Source: an uncultured Hyphomicrobiales bacterium (GTDB lineage: Bacteria; Pseudomonadota; Alphaproteobacteria; Rhizobiales; Beijerinckiaceae). From it: a DNA stretch of 63,718 bases. This document shows positions 29,245-37,798 of the stretch, in pieces. The notes under the pieces were generated by a model that had not been told where the DNA came from, ran no database searches, and saw only the letters and a list, made by a program, of their open reading frames with translations. Numbering within the stretch: position 1 is the stretch's first letter; every line of letters starts with the position of its first letter. The position numbers were made by a program, and so were the translations under genes. Location: contig CAIUPE010000080.1 of the NCBI GenBank assembly GCA_903900975.1, positions 1 through 63,718 of the forward strand, read 5' to 3'.

Positions 29245-29377
29245 TTTCCGAAGCCAGTTGCTTTGCGTTCCCGATTGGGCTGCCCCCCAGACCTCGGAGC
29301 GCCGGAAAGGTAGCTGGCTTGTCCCTGATTGTTTTCCCCGACTGGGCTCGATGCGTAAGCATCGGGCCCATTTTTTT
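29245..29377 (+). ncRNA. Candidate structured small RNA
   Basis: In the 289-bp gap between DUF2794 and the ABC1 kinase gene, a plus-strand intrinsic terminator (29343-29377) has no plus-strand gene before it. Just upstream, 14 bases at 29250-29263 pair with 29307-29320 (three G-T pairs), enclosing a second stem near 29264-29303 whose loop exposes a C-rich tract (GCCCCCCAG). Long hairpin, short linker and T-tailed terminator are the build of a small regulatory RNA. The promoter and 5' end are not clear. It does not match 6S, 4.5S or tmRNA as I know them. The rest of the gap (29087-29240) shows nothing else. Confidence 0.5.
29343..29377 (+). terminator. Strong intrinsic terminator
   Basis: A 12-bp stem (29343-29354 with 29359-29370, one G-T pair) closes a GTAA tetraloop and is followed by seven Ts, which overlap the stop codon of the convergent ABC1 gene. 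It would end the candidate small RNA. Confidence 0.85.
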
Positions 29378-30740
29378 AAATCAAACCGACTGTTTCAAGC
29401 GCTTTCGTCTGGCGATCAGCGACCTGATCGACCGAGAACCCATCAATTGCCTCGTTAAACAGCCGATAAAAATTGAGTTCCGCATCAAGGTGCAAAAACA
29501 CGCCACCGAGCCCGATGGCGGCGCGGTCCATAAACACGAATTCACGCGGTACCGTGACGGGGCCTTTTTCTTTCAGCGCTTTATGCACGAGAAAGGCTTC
29601 TTTGCGGCCATATTCGCCGGGTGCGACGCCATCGGCCACCGTTCGGGTTCGGTCATCAAGCAGCGGGCCATAAATAAAGCGTGCCCAAAGATTGAGGATT
29701 TCGATCAGTTCTTTCTTCAAACCTTTGAAGCCCCAAGTCTCATAGGCGTGAACGACGCGTTCCTGATCATTTTCCAGCAAACCGCGATAGAGATCGACCA
29801 CGCCGCCCACAAATTTCGCCGGAAAGATGCGGACACAGCCGTAATCCAGCAAATTAATGCCAGTTGGCGTCTCGTTTTCCTCGAATACCGTGTAATTGCC
29901 GAGATGCGGATCCCCATGGATCACGCCATGGCGGCTGAAAGGCAGCCACCAAGCTTTGAACATGGCAGTGGCTAAGCGATTGCGGGTTTCTGCATCGCTG
30001 GCTTTAAAGGAAAGCAGCGGCTTGCCATCCAGCCATTCCATTGCGAGCAGGCGGGTGGTTGATAGTTCTGGCCGAATGGCGGGGACGCGGACCAGCGGCT
30101 CGTCGGCCAGAATGTTTTGATAAAGGGCGGCGTGTTTGGCCTCGCGGCGATAATCGAGCTCTTCGCGGATCCGTTCTGCAATTTCTTTTGAAATTTCGCG
30201 TGTATCGACGGCTGAGTCGAATTGCCGATGCAATGCAAACAAGACGCCCAATTGTTGCAAATCAGCTTCGACGGCAGAAGCCATGTCGGGATATTGTAAT
30301 TTTACCGCCAGCCTTTGGCCATCGGATGTCGATGCCCGATGGACTTGTCCTAAAGAGGCGGCGGCTGTCGGATGCAAATCGAATTCGGCAAAGCGTGCGC
30401 GCCAATCAGAACCCAGCTCGGCCATCATCCGGCGCTTCACAAAGGCGGCACCCATGGGTGGTGCATTGCTTTGCAGCGTCGCCAGTTCGTTCGCGTATTC
30501 GGGCGGCAGTGCATCGGGGATCGTTGCCATCAATTGGGCAACCTTCATCAGAGGACCTTTGAGCCCGCCAAGGGCTTGGGTGAGCGCCAGTGCATTGCCT
30601 CTGTCGGTCGAGTCGGTGCCAAAGAGGCGTCCGCTAGCAATGCGCGCGGCTACACCACCCAAGCCAACGCCCACACGGGCATAGCGCGAAAGGCGTGCAG
30701 AAACGCGGTTACGTTCGGCGTCAAGATCAGACCCGGTCAT
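29376..30740 (-). CDS. ABC1/AarF (UbiB-like) atypical kinase family protein
   Basis: This 454-residue protein has the ABC1 kinase-like fold: the family-specific K-x-G-Q position reads KVAQ (GPLMKVAQLMATIPDALPPE), the altered P-loop is AAASLGQVHRA, then AVKLQYPD with the ATP lysine, the catalytic HGDPHLGN and the metal-binding LLDYG. Family members (UbiB, COQ8/ADCK) support ubiquinone synthesis or lipid handling. I chose the ATG at 30740 by similarity to family starts; in-frame ATGs at 30752 and 30773 are possible and no ribosome site decides. No ubiquinone genes are adjacent. Confidence 0.88.
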   Translation of the reverse strand: MTGSDLDAERNRVSARLSRYARVGVGLGGVAARIASGRLFGTDSTDRGNALALTQALGGLKGPLMKVAQLMATIPDALPPEYANELATLQSNAPPMGAAFVKRRMMAELGSDWRARFAEFDLHPTAAASLGQVHRASTSDGQRLAVKLQYPDMASAVEADLQQLGVLFALHRQFDSAVDTREISKEIAERIREELDYRREAKHAALYQNILADEPLVRVPAIRPELSTTRLLAMEWLDGKPLLSFKASDAETRNRLATAMFKAWWLPFSRHGVIHGDPHLGNYTVFEENETPTGINLLDYGCVRIFPAKFVGGVVDLYRGLLENDQERVVHAYETWGFKGLKKELIEILNLWARFIYGPLLDDRTRTVADGVAPGEYGRKEAFLVHKALKEKGPVTVPREFVFMDRAAIGLGGVFLHLDAELNFYRLFNEAIDGFSVDQVADRQTKALETVGLI

Positions 30741-30817
30741 GATAAGGCTCATTCTGTTGCATATGTCATGCAAGATACGGGGTGAGCGGTTCGCCGGATG
30801 CTATTTTGGTGACCTGC

Positions 30818-31207
30818 CTATTGCGGCCAATGGTCTCTGATCCAGCGCGCGAGCCCCTCTTCACCAATATTGCCTGCGGCTACTTCGAGGATCATGGCCG
30901 TTGCGTGGGTTTCTTCAACGAGGAACTCGATATCATTCAAACCAAGAAAGACGATCAGGGCCGCAAAGGCTGCCCGTTTATTGCCGTCTACAAAGGGATG
31001 ATTGCGGGCGAGGCCGAAGGTATAGGCAGCCGCAAGTACGGCGAGGTCGCTTTCGCCATAGGTATATTTGTTCAAAGGTCGTCCGAGCGCCGATTCGAGC
31101 ATGCCGCGATCGCGCAAACCGACGGGCCCACCGAACAGCGCAAGCTGCTCGGCATGGATATCAATCATCAACTCGGGTGTTAGCCAAATAGGCTCTCTCT
31201 CGCTCAT
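30818..31207 (-). CDS. doc: Doc-type toxin (death-on-curing, Fic family)
   Basis: This 129-residue protein carries the Doc/Fic signature HPFVDGNKR at residues 70-78. Doc proteins phosphorylate elongation factor Tu and stop translation. Length is typical for Doc. It lies 45 bp after an AbrB-type antitoxin gene on the same strand, with the antitoxin first as is usual. Classical Doc is paired with Phd; this pair uses an AbrB/MazE-type partner instead, a combination seen in other bacteria. Confidence 0.92.
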   Translation of the reverse strand: MSEREPIWLTPELMIDIHAEQLALFGGPVGLRDRGMLESALGRPLNKYTYGESDLAVLAAAYTFGLARNHPFVDGNKRAAFAALIVFLGLNDIEFLVEETHATAMILEVAAGNIGEEGLARWIRDHWPQ

Positions 31208-31252
31208 GGCAAGGCATCATCCGTAACAAAAGTGGGAAGTCAGAGTTACGCG

Positions 31253-31513
31253 TTACTTGGCCAATTCACGGAATGTATTGGCGTAGGTTTTGAATGCCTT
31301 GCGGGCGATTTCCATGCCTTTGGCATGAACGGGGTCATAGGGCGTAAGATGCAATCCCCGCTCCGGCTGCTCAATCACATGGAGCTTATCGCCATCCTTA
31401 AGATTGAGCCGAGCCAGCAATTCCTTCGGCAAAATCAATCCAAGCGAATTACCAACTTTCCGGACTTGAAGATAAGCACCTTCAACTTCTATCGTTTTTG
31501 GCTGCTCGTTCAT
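31253..31513 (-). CDS. AbrB/MazE-type antitoxin
   Basis: This 86-residue protein has an N-terminal swapped-hairpin DNA-binding domain (LQVRKVGNSLGLILPKELLARLNLKDGDKL, about residues 15-44) and a C-terminal tail (KGMEIARKAFKTYANTFRELAK) that should wrap the toxin. The ATG at 31513 follows GAGGGG. A perfect palindrome lies 21 bp upstream of the start and is the likely site of its autorepression. Confidence 0.92.
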   Translation of the reverse strand: MNEQPKTIEVEGAYLQVRKVGNSLGLILPKELLARLNLKDGDKLHVIEQPERGLHLTPYDPVHAKGMEIARKAFKTYANTFRELAK

Positions 31514-31534
31514 GGCTCACCCCTCGAATAACTC

Positions 31535-31561
31535 CCCCGTTATACAATATGTATAACGGGG
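31535..31561. promoter_or_regulatory. 27-bp perfect operator palindrome of the toxin-antitoxin operon
   Basis: CCCCGTTATACA (31535-31546) and TGTATAACGGGG (31550-31561) form a perfect 12+3+12 inverted repeat, in the promoter position for the minus-strand antitoxin gene. It contains TATAC/GTATA steps usable as a -10 and is probably bound by the AbrB dimer, alone or with Doc. Confidence 0.75.
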
Positions 31562-31575
31562 CAACAAGATGCCTC

Positions 31576-33438
31576 TTATTCCATGCCCTCAAGCTCTACA
31601 ATCATCCGCTCGATCAGTGATAAGCCGACCTGCCAAAAAGCCGGATCGCGCGCGTCGAGGCCGAAGGGTTGCAGCAGTTCGGAATGATGTTTCGTGCCAC
31701 CCGCCGACAGCATGGCGAAATAGCGCTCGGCGAAGCCATCGGACGCGTTTTCATAAACGGCATAGAGCGAGTTTACGAGGCAATCCCCGAAGGCATAGGC
31801 ATAAACATAAAACGGCGAATGGATGAAATGCGGGATATACGTCCAGAAGGTTTCATAGCCTTCGCCGATTTTGATCGCCGGCCCAAGGCTCTCTTGTTGC
31901 ACACCGAGCCAGATGGCGCAGATTTCATCGGACGTTAGCTCGCCTTTGCGGCGGGCTAAATGAACCCTCCGTTCAAACGTGTAAAAAGCAATTTGACGGA
32001 CCACGGTATTGATCATGTCCTCCACTTTGGAGGCGAGCATAATTTTGCGGGCACTTGCATCCGTCGTTTGGTCGAGCAAGCGGCGGAAGGTCAACATCTC
32101 ACCAAACACCGAAGCAGTTTCAGCCAAAGTCAGCGGCGTCGGTGCCATCAGTGAGCCATTGGGGGCGGCCAGGACTTGATGAACGCCGTGGCCAAGTTCA
32201 TGGGCAAGTGTCATCACATCGCGTGGCTTGCCGAGATAATTGACCAAGACATAGGGGTGCGCCGAAGGCACCGTTGGGTGGGCAAAAGCGCCGGGTGCCT
32301 TGCCGGGGCGGACCGGTGCATCGATCCAATGCTTGTCGAAGAAGTCCTTGGCGATGGCGGCCATGCGAGGTGAAAAATCACCATAGGCACCCAATACGGT
32401 ATCGCGAGCCTCGGTCCATGGGATCGTTTTCTGATCCATCATTGGTAAAGGGGCATTGCGATCCCAATGGTTGAGCTGCTCGACGCCGAACCATTTGGCT
32501 TTCAGCGTGTAATAGCGATGCGAAAGACGGGGATAGGCTTCTTGCACCGCGCTCACCAAGGCTTCCACCACTTCTCGCTCAACGCGGTTGGAAAGATGAC
32601 GGCTGTCGGCGACATCGGTAAAGCCACGCCAACGATCGGAAATTTCCTTATCCTTGGCCAGCGTGTTGGTGATGAGCGTAAACGTACGCAGATTTTTTTT
32701 AAACGTCGCGGCAAGGGAGTCGGACGCCTTACGTCGAATCTCGCCGTCTTTATCCTGAAATTTGTCGAGTACCGCTTCAAGCGTCATTTCTTCGCCATCA
32801 AAGGTGAAACGCAAATCCGACATTGTTTCATCAAACAGGCGATTCCAAGCCCCTGAGCCGGTGATCGACTTTTCGAGAAAGACTTGTTCAAGCTTGTCGT
32901 CGAGTTGGTAGGGTTTTTCTGAACGGATATCGGATAGCCATGGTTTGTAATGGGCCAGCGGCGCCATGGCAGCAGCCTTATCCAGTACGCCATCGTCGAT
33001 CCGGTTGAGTTCCAGCGTGAAGAACAACAAATCCGATGAAATGGTTGTCGCCCGATCCTGCGTGTCGCCGTAAAATTTGGTGTGTTTTGCGTCGCTTGTA
33101 TCGCTGGCATAAACAAGGCCGGAATAGGATAAAATACGCCCCAACCGATCATCAATGGCTTCATAGGCACGGATGGCGTTGGCGAGATCGACCGTGGCGT
33201 TAGGTCCCCGGGCGATCGCTTCAAGCTTACCCTTATATTGATCAACGAACGTCTTTGTTTCACGCTCGATCTGAACAAAATCAGATTCCAGCACGGGCGA
33301 ATCCATTGCCGGATAAAGGTCCGTCAAATTCCATTCCGGGAGCGGACCGAGATCGGTGTTTTTGACCGAGGCGGAGGACGTCGCTGTGGACGACTGGAGC
33401 GCACGAAACGAGGGAACGTCGAAAACCTGTGTGTTCAT
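31576..33438 (-). CDS. pepF: Oligoendopeptidase F (M3 family zinc peptidase)
   Basis: This 620-residue cytosolic metallopeptidase degrades short peptides. The zinc motif HELGHGVHQ is followed about 25 residues later by ETASVFGEM with the third ligand. The N-terminal PepF/M3 domain begins at LPEWNLTDLYP. I set the start at ATG 33438; an in-frame ATG at 33477 is possible and neither has a good ribosome site. It is a single gene on the minus strand; a short CCCAATATTGGG palindrome at 33486-33497 lies just upstream. Confidence 0.93.
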   Translation of the reverse strand: MNTQVFDVPSFRALQSSTATSSASVKNTDLGPLPEWNLTDLYPAMDSPVLESDFVQIERETKTFVDQYKGKLEAIARGPNATVDLANAIRAYEAIDDRLGRILSYSGLVYASDTSDAKHTKFYGDTQDRATTISSDLLFFTLELNRIDDGVLDKAAAMAPLAHYKPWLSDIRSEKPYQLDDKLEQVFLEKSITGSGAWNRLFDETMSDLRFTFDGEEMTLEAVLDKFQDKDGEIRRKASDSLAATFKKNLRTFTLITNTLAKDKEISDRWRGFTDVADSRHLSNRVEREVVEALVSAVQEAYPRLSHRYYTLKAKWFGVEQLNHWDRNAPLPMMDQKTIPWTEARDTVLGAYGDFSPRMAAIAKDFFDKHWIDAPVRPGKAPGAFAHPTVPSAHPYVLVNYLGKPRDVMTLAHELGHGVHQVLAAPNGSLMAPTPLTLAETASVFGEMLTFRRLLDQTTDASARKIMLASKVEDMINTVVRQIAFYTFERRVHLARRKGELTSDEICAIWLGVQQESLGPAIKIGEGYETFWTYIPHFIHSPFYVYAYAFGDCLVNSLYAVYENASDGFAERYFAMLSAGGTKHHSELLQPFGLDARDPAFWQVGLSLIERMIVELEGME

Positions 33439-33626
33439 ATCCGAAGATCTGCTTTCAAAAATGGAAGGACGGCTCATTGGCTTAGCCCAATATTGGGTGC
33501 TTTGCGATTGCGATCAATCTTAAAGCAAAAAAACCTGACATTTTGATGGTCTGTTAAAGAGGCTTTTACCAAACCCGGTGAAACTACGGTTGATTCGGGA
33601 CGATCCGTCCCTGTTGGACGGTTTTA

Positions 33627-34997
33627 ATGCTTGGTACCCTTCTTCTTGTCGATGACGATCCCGTTCACTGTGTTTTGCTTGAGCGGATTGTTACGCGTCT
33701 TGGTTATGGCGTTATTGTCGCCCAGAGCGGCGAACAGGCCATGGCTCATCTGTCGGGTCCGGACGCCCATCGAATCGACCTTGTGCTGCTTGACCTCGTT
33801 ATGCCCGATCTTGATGGCCACGCGGTCTTGCATCGGCTGCGCTCCGCAGGATCACGTTTGCCAGTCATCGTGCTCGTAACGCCGGCCGGTGTGGACGGTG
33901 TAATGGCGGCCATTTCGGCGGGTGCTTCGGATTTTGTTGTGAAACCCGTAGGCGCCGAACGGCTTCAGGTATCGCTCATGAATGTCTTGCGGTTCAAGGC
34001 CTTGGCGGCGGGGGTCGAGAGCGATCATCACACATTATCGGACGATCTGACGCTTGAAACCTTGGCAGCCGGGGATCCCGGGATCGCACGCCTCGCTCAG
34101 ATGGCACGTAAGGCCGTAAAGGGAGATTTGCCCGTTTTGATTGAAGGCGAATCAGGCACCGGTAAAGCCATGTTGGCGCGCGCAATGCACGGTTCATCGA
34201 CGCGGGCCAAAAAGCCTTTCGTCGCTTTGGATTGTGCGCTGTTGCGGGCGAGTGACGCGGTCGCCCGTCTGGAAGCTGCCATGCTGCGGGCGAAAGGCGG
34301 TACGCTCTATCTCTCGTCTATCCAGCATTTGGATAAAACAACCCAACACGCGCTGCTTGTATCGGCAATGATTGGCGCACCATCGTCTAAAACGACACGC
34401 TTAATTGCTTCTTGTCGGACGAGCCTGATCGATGCGGCGCGTTCTGGCGCGTTTCAAGAAGAGTTGTTTTATCGGCTGACGGTAACCCCTCTTCGGATTG
34501 CCCCCTTACGCGAACGACCTTTTGATTTGCCGATTTTGGCGGAACGGACGGCTTTGCGGCTTGCATCTGAAAACGGAAAAGATCTTCGAGGTCTTACGGA
34601 ACAAGCTGTTTCATTTCTCGCCAAGCAGGAATGGCGCGGCAATCACCCCGAATTTGAGGCTGCCATTCGGCTAGCCGTTCGACGGCTATCATCGGCTTGG
34701 TTGACCGAATCCGATTTTGCGGATGATGGGGCCCCATTTGATCCAATGATGGCTCGAAAGCGCGATCATGCCGAACCGGCCGATAGTTTGGCGCTGTTTG
34801 ATGCCGCTGGATCCTTGCGACCATTAGCCGAGATCGAAGCCGATATTATTGCACGCGCGACGAAGCATTGCGGTGGGTCGCTCGGAAAGGCAGCCAAGGC
34901 TCTCGGTGTTGGCCGATCGACCCTCTACCGGAAAATTCAGGAAAGAAATGATGATAGCCCGATATCGTTGGGCCTATGGATGGGAGATGCAGCGTGA
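33627..34997 (+). CDS. Degenerate NtrC-like response regulator lacking the sigma-54 contact loop
   Basis: This 456-residue protein has a receiver domain (residues 1-120, acidic pocket D9-D11, phospho-acceptor Asp56, conserved VVKPVG), an AAA+ domain (about 140-370) and a Fis-type HTH (about 405-445, SLGKAAKALGVGRSTLYRKI). The AAA+ domain is damaged: Walker A reads GESGTGKA instead of GKE, Walker B reads GGTLYLSSI where the family has GGTLFLDEI, and about 25 residues that would hold GAFTGA are absent. It therefore should not activate sigma-54 polymerase and may act as a DNA-binding switch or repressor. The sensor kinase is not in the window. It overlaps the next gene. Confidence 0.88.
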   Translation: MLGTLLLVDDDPVHCVLLERIVTRLGYGVIVAQSGEQAMAHLSGPDAHRIDLVLLDLVMPDLDGHAVLHRLRSAGSRLPVIVLVTPAGVDGVMAAISAGASDFVVKPVGAERLQVSLMNVLRFKALAAGVESDHHTLSDDLTLETLAAGDPGIARLAQMARKAVKGDLPVLIEGESGTGKAMLARAMHGSSTRAKKPFVALDCALLRASDAVARLEAAMLRAKGGTLYLSSIQHLDKTTQHALLVSAMIGAPSSKTTRLIASCRTSLIDAARSGAFQEELFYRLTVTPLRIAPLRERPFDLPILAERTALRLASENGKDLRGLTEQAVSFLAKQEWRGNHPEFEAAIRLAVRRLSSAWLTESDFADDGAPFDPMMARKRDHAEPADSLALFDAAGSLRPLAEIEADIIARATKHCGGSLGKAAKALGVGRSTLYRKIQERNDDSPISLGLWMGDAA

Positions 34998-36469
34998 AGC
35001 GTTTGGTTTACACGGGCGTCCTTCTCTTGGCATCGCAGCTCCATGCGTTTGCCGCTGATCCAATGGAAGAGACGAGAGAATTGCTGGTCCCAGACACAGC
35101 ACTGGTCTCAACGGTAGCGCCATCGGCATCGTCGCGGGCGATTGCGGACGCCGTCGAAAATCTTCTCGCTAATCCCAATAGCCGATCCCATATGGCCCGG
35201 TTACCAAAGCGGGAGTGGGACAGTCTTGTCGCCTTTTATGCGGGACGGGATCATGCGCCGATCTGGATGGGTGGCGATGGACTTGCGCAGCGGACAGCCT
35301 TGCTTGTTGATCGGCTATCGCGGGCCGATGAGGATGGCCTTGATCCTTACGATTATCCAATCTTGCCTCAAAACACAGGCGAGCGATCTGCAGAGAGGGT
35401 GGCAGAAGCTGAGATTACTTTGTCTGCTTCGGCGATTGCTTATGCGCGTGATGCGCGTGGTGCCCGGATTGATCTGGCACGACTCTCCAAACTCATCACC
35501 CCACGACTGGACCTTCCTGATCCCGCGAGTGTCTTGCGCGATCTGATCGGTTCAACAAATCCGGGAGACGCGCTTGCGCTCTATAATCCCCAACAGGCGG
35601 GCTACCAGCTTCTGAAATCTAAACTCGTCGCGATGCGCGAGATGACCGCCAGTATTACAACCTCGCCCTCGGTGCGCTCACCTTCGGCTGTGCATAAGCC
35701 CGTTCGGACGACAACCGCGATGGTTGCGCAAGATCCGGTGATGCCGTTCGAGCTCATTGCAAATATGGAGCGGTGGCGCTGGGTGGAGCGGGATCTCGGC
35801 GATCGTTATATTGAAGTCAATTTGCCCGAATTTATGGTGCATGTGGTCGACCATGGCGTAATTGTGCACACAACCCGCGCGATTATTGGTCATCCAAACA
35901 CGCCAACGCCGCTTTTTTCCGAGAAAATGCAGTACTTGATTGTCAATCCGTCCTGGGATGTCCCGTATTCGATTGTGAAAAAGGAATTTTTGCCAAAGCT
36001 GGCCGAAGATCCGGATTATGGTGCCAAATCCGGATATGAAATCACTCAAAATGGGGATGTTGTTACCGTTCGTCAGCCTCCGGGGGAGGGCAATGCGCTG
36101 GGTTTCGTGAAATTCATCTTTCCGAACCAGCATTCGGTTTATTTGCATGACACATCCAACCGTAAGCTGTTTGCCAATATCGATCGCGCCTATAGCCATG
36201 GCTGCGTTCGGGTTGATGATCCGTTTTCTTTAGCTTCGGTTGTGTTGAACGATCCAAAATATACAACAGAAAATTTGAAATCGCTGATCGGAAAGGGCGA
36301 ACAACTCATTCGCCTACCCCAACCTCTGCCGGTTCAATTGACCTATTTCACGCTCGTTCCAGATGAACATGGCGATCTTCACCATTTGGGTGATATTTAT
36401 GGCTATGATCAGAGCGTTGAAGCGGCACTCGGCTTGGGGCAACCGCGAAGCTACGCTTCCCTTCATTAA
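34994..36469 (+). CDS. YcbB-like L,D-transpeptidase
   Basis: This 491-residue periplasmic enzyme should form 3-3 cross-links in peptidoglycan or attach proteins to it. A signal peptide (MKRLVYTGVLLLASQLHAFA) leads a scaffold domain of the YcbB type (about 60-215) and a YkuD catalytic domain (about 270-440) with SVYLHDT and the active-site SHGCVRV. I chose GTG 34994: it overlaps the upstream stop as GTGA and has GGGAG upstream; ATG 34976 would put six residues before the signal. The peptidoglycan-binding domain usual between scaffold and catalytic parts is replaced by a Ser/Thr-rich linker. Confidence 0.9.
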   Translation: MKRLVYTGVLLLASQLHAFAADPMEETRELLVPDTALVSTVAPSASSRAIADAVENLLANPNSRSHMARLPKREWDSLVAFYAGRDHAPIWMGGDGLAQRTALLVDRLSRADEDGLDPYDYPILPQNTGERSAERVAEAEITLSASAIAYARDARGARIDLARLSKLITPRLDLPDPASVLRDLIGSTNPGDALALYNPQQAGYQLLKSKLVAMREMTASITTSPSVRSPSAVHKPVRTTTAMVAQDPVMPFELIANMERWRWVERDLGDRYIEVNLPEFMVHVVDHGVIVHTTRAIIGHPNTPTPLFSEKMQYLIVNPSWDVPYSIVKKEFLPKLAEDPDYGAKSGYEITQNGDVVTVRQPPGEGNALGFVKFIFPNQHSVYLHDTSNRKLFANIDRAYSHGCVRVDDPFSLASVVLNDPKYTTENLKSLIGKGEQLIRLPQPLPVQLTYFTLVPDEHGDLHHLGDIYGYDQSVEAALGLGQPRSYASLH

Positions 36470-36525
36470 CGGGTAAAGCCTGGAGCATATCTCCGCCGAA
36501 ATTTGGTATTGCCCTTTCCTCGGCA

Positions 36526-36558
36526 TGCAGCGTTATCATGACGAATAATAACGCTGCA
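36526..36558. promoter_or_regulatory. Perfect 11-bp inverted repeat upstream of kbl-tdh
   Basis: TGCAGCGTTAT (36526-36536) and ATAACGCTGCA (36548-36558) form a perfect dyad around 11 nt, ending 13 bp before the kbl start and just before its GGAG ribosome site. It may be an operator, a leader hairpin or a terminator stem for the upstream gene; there is no T-run. Confidence 0.45.
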
Positions 36559-36571
36559 CCCGGAGCTGGGC

Positions 36572-37774
36572 ATGACAACGCCGTTTCTCGATCATATTGC
36601 TGCTACGCTGGATGCTATTCGCGCCGATGGTCTTTATAAGACGGAGCGTGAAATCGTCACCCCGCAATCCGGCCGTATCGCGATTGCCGGTGGCGATAAG
36701 CTTCGCCCTATGCTCAATCTGTGCGCCAACAATTATCTGGGCCTTGCCAATCATCCCGATATCGTCGCCGCAGCCCATCAGGCGCTTGATCAGGATGGAT
36801 TTGGCATGGCGTCGGTGCGCTTTATTTGCGGCACACAAACGGTGCACCGTGCCTTGGAGCGTTCGATTGCGAATTATCTCGGCAAGGACGATTCCATTCT
36901 TTTTGCGGCCTGTTTTGATGCGAATGGCGGCATTTTTGAGCCGCTGCTCGAGGCTGACGATGCCATTATCTCCGACAGCCTCAACCATGCCTCGATCATC
37001 GATGGCGTTCGTCTGTCGAAAGCCAAGCGCTATCGTTACGCCAATAGCGATATGGATGAACTCGAAACCCGCTTGAAAGAAGCCAATGCGGATGGTGCGC
37101 GCTTTAAGCTGATTGTTACTGATGGCGTGTTTTCAATGGATGGCTTCGTCGCCAATCTACCCGCGATTTGCGATCTGGCCGAGCGTTATGGCGCGATGGT
37201 GATGGTGGATGATTGTCACGCGACCGGCCATTTGGGGCCGGAGGGTAAGGGCACTCCCGCATTAACCGGCGTTGGCAACCGGGTTGATATTGTGACCGGC
37301 ACACTGGGTAAAACATTGGGCGGTGCGATGGGTGGTTTTATTGCGGCGGCCCAACCGATTATCGATCTCTTGCGCCAACGCGCGAGGCCCTATCTGTTTT
37401 CGAACAGTCTTGCGCCGTCGATTGCGGCAGGCTCAATGAAAGCCATCGAAATTGCGCGGAAGGCCGATGATCGGCGTGCCCAATTGATGCGCAATACCGC
37501 GCGTTTTCGCGATGGTATGACCAAAGCGGGCTTTGAACTATTAGCAGGCGACACGCCGATTATTCCGGTAATGTTGCATGAAGCCAATCGGGCTCAAGCG
37601 ATGGCGCAGGAATTGGATCGGCGCGGTGTGTATGTGGCGGGATTTTTCTTCCCCGTTGTACCGAAAGGCCGCGCGCGGATTCGCACCCAAATGTCGGCCG
37701 CTTTGAGCGATGCGGATATTGACACCGCGATTGCTACTTTCACCGATGCAGGCCGTTCTCTCGGTATGCTCTGA
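36572..37774 (+). CDS. kbl: Glycine C-acetyltransferase (2-amino-3-ketobutyrate CoA ligase)
   Basis: This 400-residue PLP enzyme cleaves 2-amino-3-ketobutyrate with CoA to glycine and acetyl-CoA, the second step of threonine degradation. The alpha-oxoamine synthase signatures are present: LCANNYLGLANHP, FGMASVRFICGTQ, SLNHASIIDG, MVDDCHATGHLG and the PLP lysine in TGTLGKTLGGAMGG. Length is standard. It lies 24 bp before tdh, so the two act as an operon. Confidence 0.97.
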   Translation: MTTPFLDHIAATLDAIRADGLYKTEREIVTPQSGRIAIAGGDKLRPMLNLCANNYLGLANHPDIVAAAHQALDQDGFGMASVRFICGTQTVHRALERSIANYLGKDDSILFAACFDANGGIFEPLLEADDAIISDSLNHASIIDGVRLSKAKRYRYANSDMDELETRLKEANADGARFKLIVTDGVFSMDGFVANLPAICDLAERYGAMVMVDDCHATGHLGPEGKGTPALTGVGNRVDIVTGTLGKTLGGAMGGFIAAAQPIIDLLRQRARPYLFSNSLAPSIAAGSMKAIEIARKADDRRAQLMRNTARFRDGMTKAGFELLAGDTPIIPVMLHEANRAQAMAQELDRRGVYVAGFFFPVVPKGRARIRTQMSAALSDADIDTAIATFTDAGRSLGML

Positions 37775-37798
37775 CCCCTGCTTAAAGGATCATTTCAC

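Noticed and set aside
29087-29377. 6S RNA or signal-recognition-particle RNA
   Set aside because: The stem layout lacks the central bubble of 6S RNA and the conserved GGAA-loop region of 4.5S RNA, so it is kept only as an unnamed candidate.
29241-29975. A 244-residue open frame on the plus strand
   Set aside because: It lies mostly antisense to the ABC1 kinase gene, which has clear family motifs, and it would read through a strong terminator; its protein resembles nothing.
33486-33497. CCCAATATTGGG palindrome upstream of pepF
   Set aside because: A 12-bp self-complementary sequence without a second site or a regulator nearby is too little to call an operator.
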